Positions 18,838-26,553 of a stretch of 64,000 nt of DNA are shown in pieces. Source of the DNA: CALESS01 sp041741455 (GTDB taxonomy: Bacteria; Chloroflexota; Anaerolineae; Anaerolineales; Anaerolineaceae). Each line of letters opens with the position of its first letter. Position 1 is the first letter of the stretch. The notes beneath the pieces are model-generated. The model was given only the letters and a program-made list of their open reading frames with translations, had not been told where the DNA came from and ran no database searches. The translations under genes and the position numbers were made by a program. The DNA lies in NCBI GenBank assembly GCA_041741455.1, contig JBGSJZ010000094.1:1-64000 (forward strand). Direction: 5' to 3'.

Positions 18838-19508
18838 ACATCCTGGCAGTTTCGGATGTGGAACTGGGACTCATCTATAACAGCGCTATCGCCACCCGCT
18901 TTCAAAATGTAGATCTGGTGATTTCGGCTGGTGATCTGCCCCATTTTTACCTGGAATTCATCGTTTCGACGCTCGACAAACCTTTATACTATGTTTTTGG
19001 CAACCACTCCAACCAGCGGGAATTTGGTGCGAGCAGTGAGCGGGATACGCCGCAGGGTGCACTCAACCTGCATCGCTGCTGCCGGCGGGACCCGAGCGGT
19101 TTGTTGCTGGCTGGTTTGGAAGGTAGTTTGAAGTATAATAACGGCCCGTGCCAGTACACCCAGTCAGAATACTGGCAAATGGCTTACTTGCTTGCACTTC
19201 AATTATTGATCAATCGTATTCGATATGGCCGGTACCTGGATGTGTTCGTGACCCATGCCGCTCCCGCTGGCATTCACGACATGGATGACCTGCCGCACCG
19301 CGGCATTCGGGCCTTCAACTGGATTATCCAGGTGTTCCAACCGGCGTTTTTTATTCATGGGCACATTCACTTATATCGAAATGACATCGCCTGGTACACC
19401 CAGGTTGATCAAACGACAGTGATCAATGCCTATGGTTATCGCGAATTTGCGTATGAGATTCCACGGCCGCCGACATCCAGGCTGGGGAAAGGCAGGGTAC
19501 AGAAATGA
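18834..19508 (+). CDS. Calcineurin-like metallophosphoesterase
   Basis: 224 residues. Metallophosphoesterase motifs in order: the first metal site is altered (VSDVELG, usually DxH), then SAGDLPHFYLEFI (GDxx), FGNHSNQ (GNH[DE] with Ser in the last position), THAAPAG and IHGHIHLYR (GHxH). The nuclease-like GDLPxxYLE sequence is typical of a branch common in Chloroflexota. The substrate is unknown. Overlaps both neighbours by 4 bp (ATGA) in the M16-acpS operon. Confidence 0.85.
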   Translation: MNILAVSDVELGLIYNSAIATRFQNVDLVISAGDLPHFYLEFIVSTLDKPLYYVFGNHSNQREFGASSERDTPQGALNLHRCCRRDPSGLLLAGLEGSLKYNNGPCQYTQSEYWQMAYLLALQLLINRIRYGRYLDVFVTHAAPAGIHDMDDLPHRGIRAFNWIIQVFQPAFFIHGHIHLYRNDIAWYTQVDQTTVINAYGYREFAYEIPRPPTSRLGKGRVQK

Positions 19509-20431
19509 GCCAAGAGAGATCATCAGGGATTTCCCCGGTAGCCCGGGCAGATTTTGACGCAGCTTTGAATAAAGGCTTCTGGCGTTCCTTCTTTGCCTGG
19601 TTCACCCAGCAGGATAATGAATTGTTGCCATTTGACGAGGTTCGGCGGGCGCTACCGATCCACAGCCAGCATTACATCGGCATGCGTGAAATCCCGCTGG
19701 ATCAAATTATCGGCAGCGTTGGCCGCTACAATGATTTTGACCGATTATTCCTGCCGCGTCGGCGCGCCCTGCGCGAACGCTGGGCCAGCATCGATTCTGC
19801 CCACATCAAGGAAATTCAACTTCCGGCCATCGAGGTTTATAAACTTGGATCTGTATATTTTGTGTTGGATGGCAATCATCGTGTTTCGGTTGCCCGGGAG
19901 CGCGGCCAGGAATATATTGATGCGTTGGTGATTGAGTTGGAAGTACCTTTTGATGTAAGCCCGAAAACAGATATCGATGAGTTGATTCTAAAATCGGAAA
20001 AGGCGACTTTTCTTGCCTATAACTTGCTGCTGAAACCAGTACCGGAAGCTGAAATCGAATTTAGCCTGCCGGGTGGTTACTCAAAAATTGATGAGCATAT
20101 CCGGGTTCACACCTATTTTATGGCGAAGGACCAAAATCGGGATGTGCTTTTGGATGAAGGTGCTAGAGATTGGTATGACCAGGTCTACCTGCCCCTGATC
20201 CAGGTGATCCGTCAATATAAAATCCTGGATCATTTCCATGGCCGCACCGAATCTGACTTATACCTGTGGATCATCGATCACCTGTGGTTCCTGCGCCAGG
20301 AATACGGTCAGGAGGTCAGCATGGAAATGGCGGCCAAAGATTATGCAGAAAAATTCGCCCGCCAACCCTGGCAAGCGATTCTGGACATAGTCAAACGAGT
20401 CTGGAACCGCATCCGGTCAGTTGGAAAATGA
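19505..20431 (+). CDS. ParB-fold protein with DUF4032-like C-terminus
   Basis: 308 residues. The N-terminal half contains a ParB/sulfiredoxin-like segment (EIPLDQIIGSVGRYNDF, then SVYFVLDGNHRVSVARERG). The GNHR motif corresponds to the nucleotide/DNA-binding GxxR of ParB-like domains. The second half is predicted helical with aromatic-rich stretches (DWYDQVYLPLIQVIRQYKI, DLYLWIIDHLWFLRQEYG), the pattern I associate with DUF4032. No HTH of a classic ParB is seen, so chromosome partitioning is unlikely; a nucleotide-binding or regulatory role is possible. Last gene of the operon, overlapping the phosphoesterase by 4 bp. Confidence 0.7.
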   Translation: MSQERSSGISPVARADFDAALNKGFWRSFFAWFTQQDNELLPFDEVRRALPIHSQHYIGMREIPLDQIIGSVGRYNDFDRLFLPRRRALRERWASIDSAHIKEIQLPAIEVYKLGSVYFVLDGNHRVSVARERGQEYIDALVIELEVPFDVSPKTDIDELILKSEKATFLAYNLLLKPVPEAEIEFSLPGGYSKIDEHIRVHTYFMAKDQNRDVLLDEGARDWYDQVYLPLIQVIRQYKILDHFHGRTESDLYLWIIDHLWFLRQEYGQEVSMEMAAKDYAEKFARQPWQAILDIVKRVWNRIRSVGK

Positions 20432-20445
20432 GGATCGACTTAGGA

Positions 20446-20688
20446 TCAACTTGCCCGGTTCGTCAGGGTGAGCACCCCCATCCATAAGTGACCCGGGCGT
20501 AGATGTGAGTTTGGCCGAATCTGGATCCCGCCGGGTCGGCGGATTCGGTTGGGAATTTCTGAAGGGTGGACGTAGCATATATTGGGTTTCTGCCCGAACT
20601 TGTCGTTGTAATAGGCGGCAGCCCGGCGAATCTTGGTCGCCAGATCGGCGACCGGGTCAGTGTCACACCATAACATTCCGGTTTCCAT
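20446..20688 (-). CDS. Small conserved-looking protein of unknown function
   Basis: 80 residues. Starts at an ATG preceded by AAAAAGGAGCAAATC (strong ribosome-binding site). The core KIRRAAAYYNDKFGQKP followed by NICYVHPSEIP reads like a structured alpha/beta domain, and the C-terminal IQIRPNSHLRPGHLWMGV is well-ordered in composition. It lies 84 bp downstream of the P-loop-like gene on the same strand and is probably co-transcribed with it. No family is recognised. Confidence 0.65.
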   Translation of the reverse strand: METGMLWCDTDPVADLATKIRRAAAYYNDKFGQKPNICYVHPSEIPNRIRRPGGIQIRPNSHLRPGHLWMGVLTLTNRAS

Positions 20689-20772
20689 GATTTGCTCCTT
20701 TTTCTCCTCTCTCCCTCAGAGAGAGGATTGGGTGAGAGTCTGAGAAAGACTCATTTGATGGGCGGCAGTCCT

Positions 20773-21573
20773 TTATCTTGGTGTCCAAAAATGGATCCAG
20801 CTATTCTCGCTGCGCACGATATATTGGCGGTCTTCTTCAAAATCCTCGGTGTCAAGACCAGAAAATGAGGAGAGGTGGAAGGCAGAACGGTTGGGCATCC
20901 GACCATAAATCCGTGTGCGGATGTGTTGGATCAACTCGGGCATTTCCAGGGCTGCCTCCGAAGACAGGCTGATGACCGGGCGGATTCCGAACTGTGGACC
21001 ATACTGGCACAACCAGACAAAATTGCTGCGCACATTGGCATCGGCTGTCCGTAAGAAATCCGCCTCATCCAGGAAAACCAGGATGTTTGCACCCAGCCGC
21101 CGGCCGAAGGATCGTTCTTCTGCCATGAGTGCCAATTGCAGGATCCAATCGGTGGCCTTCTCGTGGCTTGCCGGGATCTTGGCGAGGAGATAGCTGCCTA
21201 GGGTGGCGTTTTCCAACAGTGGTTTCCAGTTTAGTTCATTGGAATAAATCACCGTGAACTTGAACTCCGAGGATGAGTTGGAGCCAGCCGAGGATTCAGC
21301 CATCAATTGGGTGAGCTCGGTCCGACCGTGCGGGTCGTCGGAGATGATCAGGATGGCGCCATTTCCGGTCTGGTCCAATTGGATCAGCATTGGAAATCCG
21401 TCATCACAAACCCCCATAAAACTATTCAATGCGGGCAGGGTGGAGAACACCTGCCGGGCATCTTCCCGGGTGTAGGTATCCGGGTCAAATGATTCAGCAA
21501 AGGCCGGTGGGGCGACGTGCGCCGCTGGCAATTGCAGGGTTTTGGTGATGCGGTCCAATAGACCGGTGAGCAT
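20773..21573 (-). CDS. P-loop ATPase-like protein (HerA/FtsK-like core, degenerate Walker A)
   Basis: 266 residues from the ATG at 21573, directly after AAAGGAGGATCCC; the longer frame to 21615 has no ribosome-binding site. ILIISDDPHGRTELTQLM sits where a Walker A would be but lacks GxxxxGK[ST]. A clear Walker B strand ILVFLDEADFL follows, then the sensor-like PVISLSSEAAL and a C-terminal strand pair ending SWIHFWTPR. The order matches FtsK/HerA-like pumping ATPases, but length and the missing Lys suggest an inactive or regulatory version. Expression starts from a TTGACA/TATAAT promoter embedded in an inverted repeat, so it is likely repressed by a dimeric regulator. Confidence 0.6.
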   Translation of the reverse strand: MLTGLLDRITKTLQLPAAHVAPPAFAESFDPDTYTREDARQVFSTLPALNSFMGVCDDGFPMLIQLDQTGNGAILIISDDPHGRTELTQLMAESSAGSNSSSEFKFTVIYSNELNWKPLLENATLGSYLLAKIPASHEKATDWILQLALMAEERSFGRRLGANILVFLDEADFLRTADANVRSNFVWLCQYGPQFGIRPVISLSSEAALEMPELIQHIRTRIYGRMPNRSAFHLSSFSGLDTEDFEEDRQYIVRSENSWIHFWTPR

Positions 21574-21607
21574 GGGATCCTCCTTTAACGCAACAATACA
21601 ACTTGAA

Positions 21608-21655
21608 TAGAACAAAAGTACTATATTATTATACTGAATATTTGTTCTATGTCAA
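21608..21655 (-). promoter_or_regulatory. Promoter with a 9-bp inverted-repeat operator
   Basis: On the minus strand: TTGACA (21655-21650), 16-bp spacer, TATAAT (21633-21628). The half-sites TAGAACAAA (21608-21616) and TTTGTTCTA (21641-21649) are perfect inverted copies 24 bp apart; one lies in the -35/-10 spacer and the other just past the predicted start of transcription. An inner AGTA/TACT pair extends the symmetry. The layout is typical of repressor control; the GAAC/GTTC core recalls some LexA operators, but the spacing differs. Confidence 0.7.
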
Positions 21656-21819
21656 GCGCCAGTATCTCGGCCAGAAATAAGAATGACTGGGTCAGGTGGA
21701 TCGTCATCATTGCCGTTTTTATCATTGCGACATGATTGCATCGATAGCGATCCAACTAGATCTGCTGGATATTCGTTCCCGTTCGTATAACTTGTTCTGA
21801 AGGATTAGATTCCTGGCTA

Positions 21820-21828
21820 TGGTAGAAT
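21820..21828 (+). promoter_or_regulatory. Extended -10 directly before a start codon (leaderless)
   Basis: TGG-TAGAAT ends 7 bp before the ATG at 21836, so transcription should begin at or next to the start codon. No -35 at the proper distance and no ribosome-binding site. Confidence 0.6.
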
Positions 21829-21835
21829 TAGAACC

Positions 21836-22888
21836 ATGAAACGATGGCAATTTTGGCTTGGAATTTTCATTAGTACCGCTTTCCTGGTCTGGGCAGCTTC
21901 AAAACTTCATTTAGGTGATGTCTGGACAGCCATGAAGTCGGCCAATTACATCTGGTTGGTGCCAGGTGTGGCGGTTTGGTTTGTTGGCCTTTTCGTGCGG
22001 ACCTGGCGCTGGCACTACATGCTGCGCCCGCTTAAGAAGATTTCCACCTGGAAGATGTTTCCGGTCGTGGCGATTGGCTATTTTGGCAATAATGTCTATC
22101 CAGCCCGTGCGGGTGAGGTACTACGGGCATACGTGCTGCGCAAGCGCGAGGGTGTGCCAATTTCAGCCTCTCTGGCCACGGTGATTGTTGAGCGCATCTT
22201 TGATGGCGTGGTAATGCTCGCCTTTGTCTTTCTCAACCTGGGTCAACTTGAGAATCTCACCCAGGAATCTGGATTTCTCGGTGATATCCGCACCCTGGCG
22301 ATTGTTGGGGCGGCAATCTTTCTAGGTGCATTGTTGATTTTCCTGCTGGCGGCGATGTTCCCGCGGGTAGCTGAACGCATCACACACTGGCTGGTGGAAC
22401 GCCTGGTCCCATCTCGACTGCGCGAAAAAACCGAGGCCATTGCCTTTAAATTCCTGGCCGGACTTGAATCCCTGCGCAACCCGCAAACCGCCTTGATGAT
22501 CTTCTTCACTTCGGTCATCATCTGGTTGTTTGAGACCCTCAAGTACTGGTTCGTCATGCATGCTTTTCCCGGGCTGGAAGTCAGCTTCTTCGCCCTGATG
22601 CTGATGAATGGCATCGTCAATCTAGCCACCACCCTGCCCTCCGCGCCGGGATATATCGGCACCTTTGACGCCCCGGGCATCGCTGTGTTGACGGCTTACG
22701 GGGTCGGGTTGGAATTGGCCACCGCCTACACCCTAGTCCTGCATGCCGCCCTCTGGTTCCCGATTACATTACTCGGCGCTTATTACTTCAGCCGGGAAGG
22801 TTTGAAGTGGTCGGCGGATTATCGGAGTGAAGTAGATGCAGAGCGCGCAAAAATTGAACCCACGATGGTTTCATCGGAGAAGAAATAA
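21836..22888 (+). CDS. Flippase-like membrane protein (UPF0104 / lysylphosphatidylglycerol synthase TM family)
   Basis: 350 residues with about eight membrane helices. Family markers: FVRTWRWHYMLRPL after the second helix, AIGYFGNNVYPARAGEVLRAYVLRKREG (the conserved N-x-hydrophobic-PARAGE region) and SASLATVIVERIFDG. C-terminal LPSAPGYIGTFDA is also typical. Relatives include MprF flippase domains and AglD. It probably moves a lipid or lipid-linked sugar across the membrane. The next gene, a FAD enzyme, starts 2 bp after this stop, so the pair is an operon. Likely leaderless. Confidence 0.88.
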   Translation: MKRWQFWLGIFISTAFLVWAASKLHLGDVWTAMKSANYIWLVPGVAVWFVGLFVRTWRWHYMLRPLKKISTWKMFPVVAIGYFGNNVYPARAGEVLRAYVLRKREGVPISASLATVIVERIFDGVVMLAFVFLNLGQLENLTQESGFLGDIRTLAIVGAAIFLGALLIFLLAAMFPRVAERITHWLVERLVPSRLREKTEAIAFKFLAGLESLRNPQTALMIFFTSVIIWLFETLKYWFVMHAFPGLEVSFFALMLMNGIVNLATTLPSAPGYIGTFDAPGIAVLTAYGVGLELATAYTLVLHAALWFPITLLGAYYFSREGLKWSADYRSEVDAERAKIEPTMVSSEKK

Positions 22889-22890
22889 TC

Positions 22891-24186
22891 ATGCAAATTG
22901 CAATTCTGGGTGCTGGCATCGGCGGCATGGCTGCCGCTTACGATCTGGTCAAAGCCGGGCACGAGGTCACCATTTTTGAGGGAGCAGGCTATTCCGGCGG
23001 CCTGGCGGGTGGCTTCAAGGAACCCGGCTGGCAATCCTCGGTGGAGAATTTTTATCACCACTGGTTCCAAACTGATTCCGACATCCTTGGCCTGATGCTA
23101 GAGGTCGGCCTGCGCCATAAGGTCTTCTTCCCGCGCCCCAAGACCGTGATGTTTTACAAGGACAAGTTCTACCCGCTCGATTCGCCGATTGCCGCCTTGA
23201 GATTCCCCGGTTACTCCTTCCCGGATATGGTTCGCTTTGGTCTGGTTGGTGTTTACCTGCGTTACCTGGCTGCCTGGCAGCCATTGGAAAGAATTACAGC
23301 CCATGATTGGATGCGTCGCTGGTTTGGTGAAAACCTCTACCGCCTGCAATGGGAACCAATGCTGCAGGGAAAATTTGGTCCGTATTACAAGGAAGTCAAC
23401 ATGGCCTGGTTCTGGGCGCGCCTCAAAGCCCGCACCACCCGGCTTGGCACCTACCAGGGCGGCTTCCAAGCCTTTGCGGATGAGTTCGCCGAGATCCTTG
23501 GCAAATTAGGCGTCAAGATCCTCTACAATACCCGCATCGAGGGCATCCGCCTGGCCGAGAGTGGCCTGACCTTGCAACTGGAGCGCGGCGAGCTGGGTTT
23601 TGACCGGGTGCTCTCGACCACTTCGCCGGTCCAGATGGCTAAACTGGCGCCAGACCTGCCGGCCGATTACCTGGGCGGTCTGTTGAATCTCAAGAGCATG
23701 GGCGCGGTCGTCTTGATCCTGGCGCTCAAGCACCAGCTTTCCAGGGAGGGCTATTACTGGTACAACCTGCCCAAGGCAGCTGGTTTCCCCTTTCTGGCAC
23801 TGGTAGAACACACGAACTTTGTCCCGGCGGAACAGTTCGGTGGTGATCACATCATCTACTGTGGCGATTACCTGGATCCCTCTCACGAACATTTCTCGCT
23901 CAGTGCCGACCAACTGATGGAACGCTTTACTCCCAGCTTCACCCGCATCAACCCGGATTTTAAACCAGAGTGGGTGCGGGCGGCTTGGGTCAAGAAAACA
24001 ACTTATGCCCAGCCGGTGCCGCTGCTCAACCACTCGCAGAATATCCCGAACATTCGCACCCCTTTGAATGGTCTGTATTTTGCCAGCATGAGCCAGGTCT
24101 ATCCCTGGGACCGCGGCACCAATTTCGCGGTGCAAATTGGCCGCCAGGCAGCCCGGGCAATCTTAAATGACGCATCCACGGGATGA
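22891..24186 (+). CDS. FAD-dependent amine-oxidase/protoporphyrinogen-oxidase-like protein
   Basis: 431 residues. The N-terminal FAD fold IAILGAGIGGMAAAYDLVKAG with GLAGGF downstream marks the NAD(P)-binding Rossmann/amine oxidase superfamily that includes protoporphyrinogen oxidase, phytoene desaturase and UDP-galactopyranose mutase. The C-terminus closes the FAD site with GLYFASMSQVYPWDRGTNFAVQIGRQAAR. No haem genes are near, and the tight linkage to the flippase-like gene suggests a role in envelope lipid or glycan modification, but the substrate cannot be named. A hairpin follows the stop. Confidence 0.82.
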   Translation: MQIAILGAGIGGMAAAYDLVKAGHEVTIFEGAGYSGGLAGGFKEPGWQSSVENFYHHWFQTDSDILGLMLEVGLRHKVFFPRPKTVMFYKDKFYPLDSPIAALRFPGYSFPDMVRFGLVGVYLRYLAAWQPLERITAHDWMRRWFGENLYRLQWEPMLQGKFGPYYKEVNMAWFWARLKARTTRLGTYQGGFQAFADEFAEILGKLGVKILYNTRIEGIRLAESGLTLQLERGELGFDRVLSTTSPVQMAKLAPDLPADYLGGLLNLKSMGAVVLILALKHQLSREGYYWYNLPKAAGFPFLALVEHTNFVPAEQFGGDHIIYCGDYLDPSHEHFSLSADQLMERFTPSFTRINPDFKPEWVRAAWVKKTTYAQPVPLLNHSQNIPNIRTPLNGLYFASMSQVYPWDRGTNFAVQIGRQAARAILNDASTG

Positions 24187-24192
24187 TTCATT

Positions 24193-24217
24193 TTTTGGCA
24201 ATAAATGGTTGCCAAAA
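24193..24217 (+). terminator. Hairpin after the flippase/FAD operon
   Basis: Perfect 9-bp stem TTTTGGCAA / TTGCCAAAA with a 7-nt loop, followed by TTGATTTT. Probable terminator. Confidence 0.6.
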
Positions 24218-24264
24218 TTGATTTTAGAATCTCGGTCAAATTTTTGGCATTCTAATCTTTCAGC

Positions 24265-24290
24265 GACTCTTGAACGCCTGTTCAAGAGTC
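24265..24290. repeat. Perfect 11-bp stem-loop upstream of dnaA
   Basis: GACTCTTGAAC (24265-24275), GCCT loop, GTTCAAGAGTC. A second palindromic pair, GTTAAC at 24308 and 24321, follows. Neither contains a DnaA box. They could be a protein-binding site or a second terminator. Confidence 0.55.
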
Positions 24291-24446
24291 AACCCCTATA
24301 TATGGCGGTTAACTCCAATTGTTAACGGATTTGTGGTACAGGTTGGGGTAATTAATAGAAAGAAACTTAAGTGAATTGTCCGCGTTTCTTTAAGATTAGA
24401 TGCCTTAAAAACTCAAGAATCTTTAACGTAGCGTAGGGTATGCGCC

Positions 24447-24475
24447 TTGTTTAGATCCCGAGTCTCTGCTAGAAT
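24447..24475 (+). promoter_or_regulatory. dnaA promoter
   Basis: TTGTTT (24447-24452), 17-bp spacer, TAGAAT (24470-24475) with an extended TGC. Predicts a leader of ~145 nt before the dnaA ATG, long compared with the other genes here. Confidence 0.7.
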
Positions 24476-24550
24476 TGAACTATACAAGAAACCGGGGCCG
24501 AAATTCAAATACCCCTGAGCAACTACAAACATCTGAATAGATAGATTTTC

Positions 24551-24604
24551 CCCACTGCTCAGGCAGTGGGTTTGGTTCCCTGTTGCCTGAAGCTGGGGCA
24601 ACAG
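24551..24604 (+). promoter_or_regulatory. Two consecutive hairpins in the dnaA leader
   Basis: Hairpin 1: CCCACTGC / GCAGTGGG with TCAG loop (24551-24570). Hairpin 2: CTGTTGCC / GGCAACAG with a 9-nt loop (24580-24604), ending 10 bp before the GAGGAG ribosome-binding site. Their position suggests control of dnaA mRNA translation or stability. Confidence 0.55.
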
Positions 24605-24628
24605 TTATCAAATTCTGAGGAGTGTCCG

Positions 24629-25990
24629 ATGAACGCACATCAAGCTTGGCAGGCCGCCTGTGGACAACTACAGATGGATATGAACAAAGCCTCCTATGAA
24701 ACCTGGGTGCGCTCTGCCGAGCTGATTTCGTTCGAAGGGGATGTCTTTACCATTGGTGTGCCGAATGCCTACGCCCGGGATTGGCTGGAAAGCCGCCTGA
24801 CCGGCAACGTTTCCCGGATGCTGACCGGGGGGATTGGCCGGCAGGTGAGTGTGCGCTTTGTCGTCTCCAGCGCCCAGCCGGAAACGGAAGCCGATGCTGC
24901 TGGCGAAGCTGAGTCAGATCCGGAAGCTCCCGAGATCACACGCCCGGTCATCAGCCAACCCAATGTGACCCTGAATACCCGCTACACCTTTGATAATTTT
25001 GTAGTCGGCGCCAGCAACCGCCTGGCCCACGCTGCCTCGCAGGCCGTGGCTGAATCCCCGGCAAAGGCCTACAACCCGCTCTTCGTCTATGGTGGTGTCG
25101 GCCTGGGCAAGACCCACCTGCTGCACGCCATCGGCAACGCCGCCTATCGCCGCGGCCTGACCGTGCTGTATATCTCCTCCGAAGAGTTCACCAACGACCT
25201 GATCAATTCGATCCGCGCCCACAACATGAGCGACTTCCGCGACCGCTATCGCCGCATCGACGTGCTGATGATCGATGACATCCAATTCATCGCCGGCAAG
25301 GAATCGACCCAGGAGGAGTTCTTCCACACCTTCAATGCCCTGCATACCCAGGACAAGCAGATCGTGCTCTCCTCCGACCGCCCGCCCAAGGCCATGGTGA
25401 CCCTCGAGGAACGCTTGCGCTCCCGCTTTGAATGGGGCCTGATCGTCGATATCCAACCGCCCGATCTGGAGACTCGCATCGCCATCCTGCGTTCCAAAGC
25501 CGAACGCGCCGGCCGCCAGGTGCCGGATGATATCCTCGAGACCATCGCCCGGCTGGTGCAATCCAACATCCGCGAGCTGGAAGGCGCCCTGACCCGCATC
25601 CTGGCCTTTGCCGATCTCTCCGGCCTGCCGCTGACCATTCCGTTGGTGCACTCCGCCCTGGCCGACCTGCTGCCCCAGCGCAGCGAGGTGGAGCCGCGCC
25701 AGGTGTTAGATGCCGTCGCCCGCTCGTTCGGCATACCACTCGAGCGCCTGCTCGGCCGGGATCGCTCACGCGAGGTGGTGTTGCCCCGCCAGGTGGCCAT
25801 GTACCTGCTGCGTGAAGAATCCATCTCCCTGCCGCAAATCGGTCAAGCGCTCGGCGGCCGTGACCATACCACCGTCATGTACTCCATCGAGAAGGTGAAC
25901 GGCATGATCGAGCAGGATGACCGCCTGCGCCGCCAGATCATCGGCATCCGCGAGCAGCTTTACGGCCGCAGCCAGTTCTCTGCCCGCTAG
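24629..25990 (+). CDS. dnaA: Chromosomal replication initiator DnaA
   Basis: 453 residues from the ATG at 24629, which follows TGAGGAGTGTCCG; an upstream in-frame GTG/ATG region overlaps the leader hairpins and is not the start. Domain I: the first ~80 residues (AWQAACGQLQMDMNKASYETW). A short acidic linker follows, then the AAA+ domain with Walker A GGVGLGKTHLLHAIG, Walker B DVLMIDDIQFIAGKE and sensor/Arg-finger segment RLRSRFEWGLIVDI. Domain IV carries the signature GRDHTTVMYSIEKV that reads DnaA boxes. No dnaN or recF follows, and I see no DnaA-box cluster nearby, so the origin is probably elsewhere. Confidence 0.97.
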   Translation: MNAHQAWQAACGQLQMDMNKASYETWVRSAELISFEGDVFTIGVPNAYARDWLESRLTGNVSRMLTGGIGRQVSVRFVVSSAQPETEADAAGEAESDPEAPEITRPVISQPNVTLNTRYTFDNFVVGASNRLAHAASQAVAESPAKAYNPLFVYGGVGLGKTHLLHAIGNAAYRRGLTVLYISSEEFTNDLINSIRAHNMSDFRDRYRRIDVLMIDDIQFIAGKESTQEEFFHTFNALHTQDKQIVLSSDRPPKAMVTLEERLRSRFEWGLIVDIQPPDLETRIAILRSKAERAGRQVPDDILETIARLVQSNIRELEGALTRILAFADLSGLPLTIPLVHSALADLLPQRSEVEPRQVLDAVARSFGIPLERLLGRDRSREVVLPRQVAMYLLREESISLPQIGQALGGRDHTTVMYSIEKVNGMIEQDDRLRRQIIGIREQLYGRSQFSAR

Positions 25991-25995
25991 TCCAC

Positions 25996-26033
25996 TGTCA
26001 TTGCGAGGGAGCGCAGCGACCGAAGCAATCCCC
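25996..26033. repeat. Dispersed short palindromic repeat (TCATTGCGAG ... GAAGCAATC)
   Basis: TGTCATTGCGAG ... GAAGCAATCCCC with inverted ATTGC/GCAAT. This motif is found scattered in many bacterial genomes; it resembles the element at 10836-10893. Confidence 0.6.
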
Positions 26034-26056
26034 AATTGTCTTACATCGTGTTTTTC

Positions 26057-26079
26057 CGGGCGGGTCTCAGACCCGCCCG
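26057..26079 (+). terminator. Perfect hairpin after dnaA
   Basis: 11-bp arms (26057-26067 and 26069-26079, CGGGCGGGTCT type) around a single base, followed by CCTTTAAC. Likely ends dnaA transcription, though the T tract is weak. Confidence 0.5.
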
Positions 26080-26101
26080 CCTTTAACTACCGCCTACCCC
26101 C

Positions 26102-26170
26102 TGCCCAGGGGTTGGTCTTGGCCGCAACCGGAATCAGGCGGTATGGATTCACAGACCAACCCCTACGGCG
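26102..26170. repeat. 69-bp repeat, copy 1 (REP-like palindrome)
   Basis: Identical to 26262-26330. The ends are GGGGTTGGTCT and AGACCAACCCC, so each copy can fold into a long hairpin. Related shorter palindromes occur at 39996-40047 and 43112-43165. Confidence 0.85.
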
Positions 26171-26261
26171 CCTCCGGGTCTGCGCATTCCCCGGTAAGGG
26201 CGGGTCTGTGGTTGTTGACGGCTGACCCCGATCCGGATCATGACCCGCCCGGGCTTACCCA

Positions 26262-26330
26262 TGCCCAGGGGTTGGTCTTGGCCGCAACCGGAATCAGGCG
26301 GTATGGATTCACAGACCAACCCCTACGGCG
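26262..26330. repeat. 69-bp repeat, copy 2 (REP-like palindrome)
   Basis: Second identical copy, 91 bp after the first; the spacer itself contains inverted GGGCGGGTC / GACCCGCCC arms, so the pair plus spacer resembles a composite of several palindromes. Confidence 0.85.
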
Positions 26331-26336
26331 GCTACG

Positions 26337-26372
26337 TTTTCATCTGTGTCCATCTGCGTTATCTGTGGTTTA
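26337..26372. repeat. Periodic ATCTGTG-type element
   Basis: Three copies of ATCTG[TC]G spaced 9-10 bp. One of eight periodic elements in this window (see findings). Confidence 0.6.
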
Positions 26373-26378
26373 AAAATT

Positions 26379-26407
26379 TTGACATTCCAGCCAGCCCGTG
26401 TTAGAAT
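26379..26407 (+). promoter_or_regulatory. Promoter of the RNase J leader
   Basis: Perfect TTGACA (26379-26384), 17-bp spacer, TAGAAT (26402-26407) with extended TGT. The strongest promoter match in the window. Confidence 0.9.
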
Positions 26408-26413
26408 AGGGAC

Positions 26414-26535
26414 TGGTTTCAATTTGTGCTGTTACAGCCGGGAAGCCGGCGTTCTTTGAGAGGGTTTTTCGACTCGTTTTCGATCACGCTGCATATTTCC
26501 CACCCCGGCGATTTACCTACCGGGGTGTTTTTTTT
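26414..26535 (+). ncRNA. RNase J leader RNA or small RNA ending at an intrinsic terminator
   Basis: From the predicted start near 26414 to an intrinsic terminator (CACCCCGG 26501-26508, CCGGGGTG 26520-26527, then eight T). The ~120-nt transcript also contains a GCCGG-GAAG-CCGGC hairpin around 26440-26455. The terminator lies 18 bp before the RNase J ATG, and the GAAAGG ribosome-binding site begins directly after the T tract. Either this is a premature-termination (attenuation) leader or an independent sRNA with read-through into rnj. It does not match SRP, 6S or tmRNA features that I know. Confidence 0.6.
26501..26535 (+). terminator. Intrinsic terminator inside the RNase J leader
   Basis: 8-bp perfect GC-rich stem, 11-nt loop and eight consecutive T, placed between the promoter and the gene it should express. 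Confidence 0.9.
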
Positions 26536-26553
26536 GAAAGGTACCAAAATTAT

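Noticed and set aside
26102..26330. CRISPR-like direct repeats after dnaA
   Set aside because: Only two copies, 69 bp long with internal palindrome, no cas genes; fits a REP-like element better.
26414..26535. SRP (4.5S), 6S or tmRNA gene in the RNase J leader
   Set aside because: No GGAA-loop SRP signature, no 6S-like long bulged stem, no tRNA-like ends.
24187..26553. Replication origin around dnaA
   Set aside because: No cluster of TTATCCACA-type boxes, no AT-rich unwinding element next to boxes, and dnaN/recF are absent. Hairpins and repeats alone are not sufficient.
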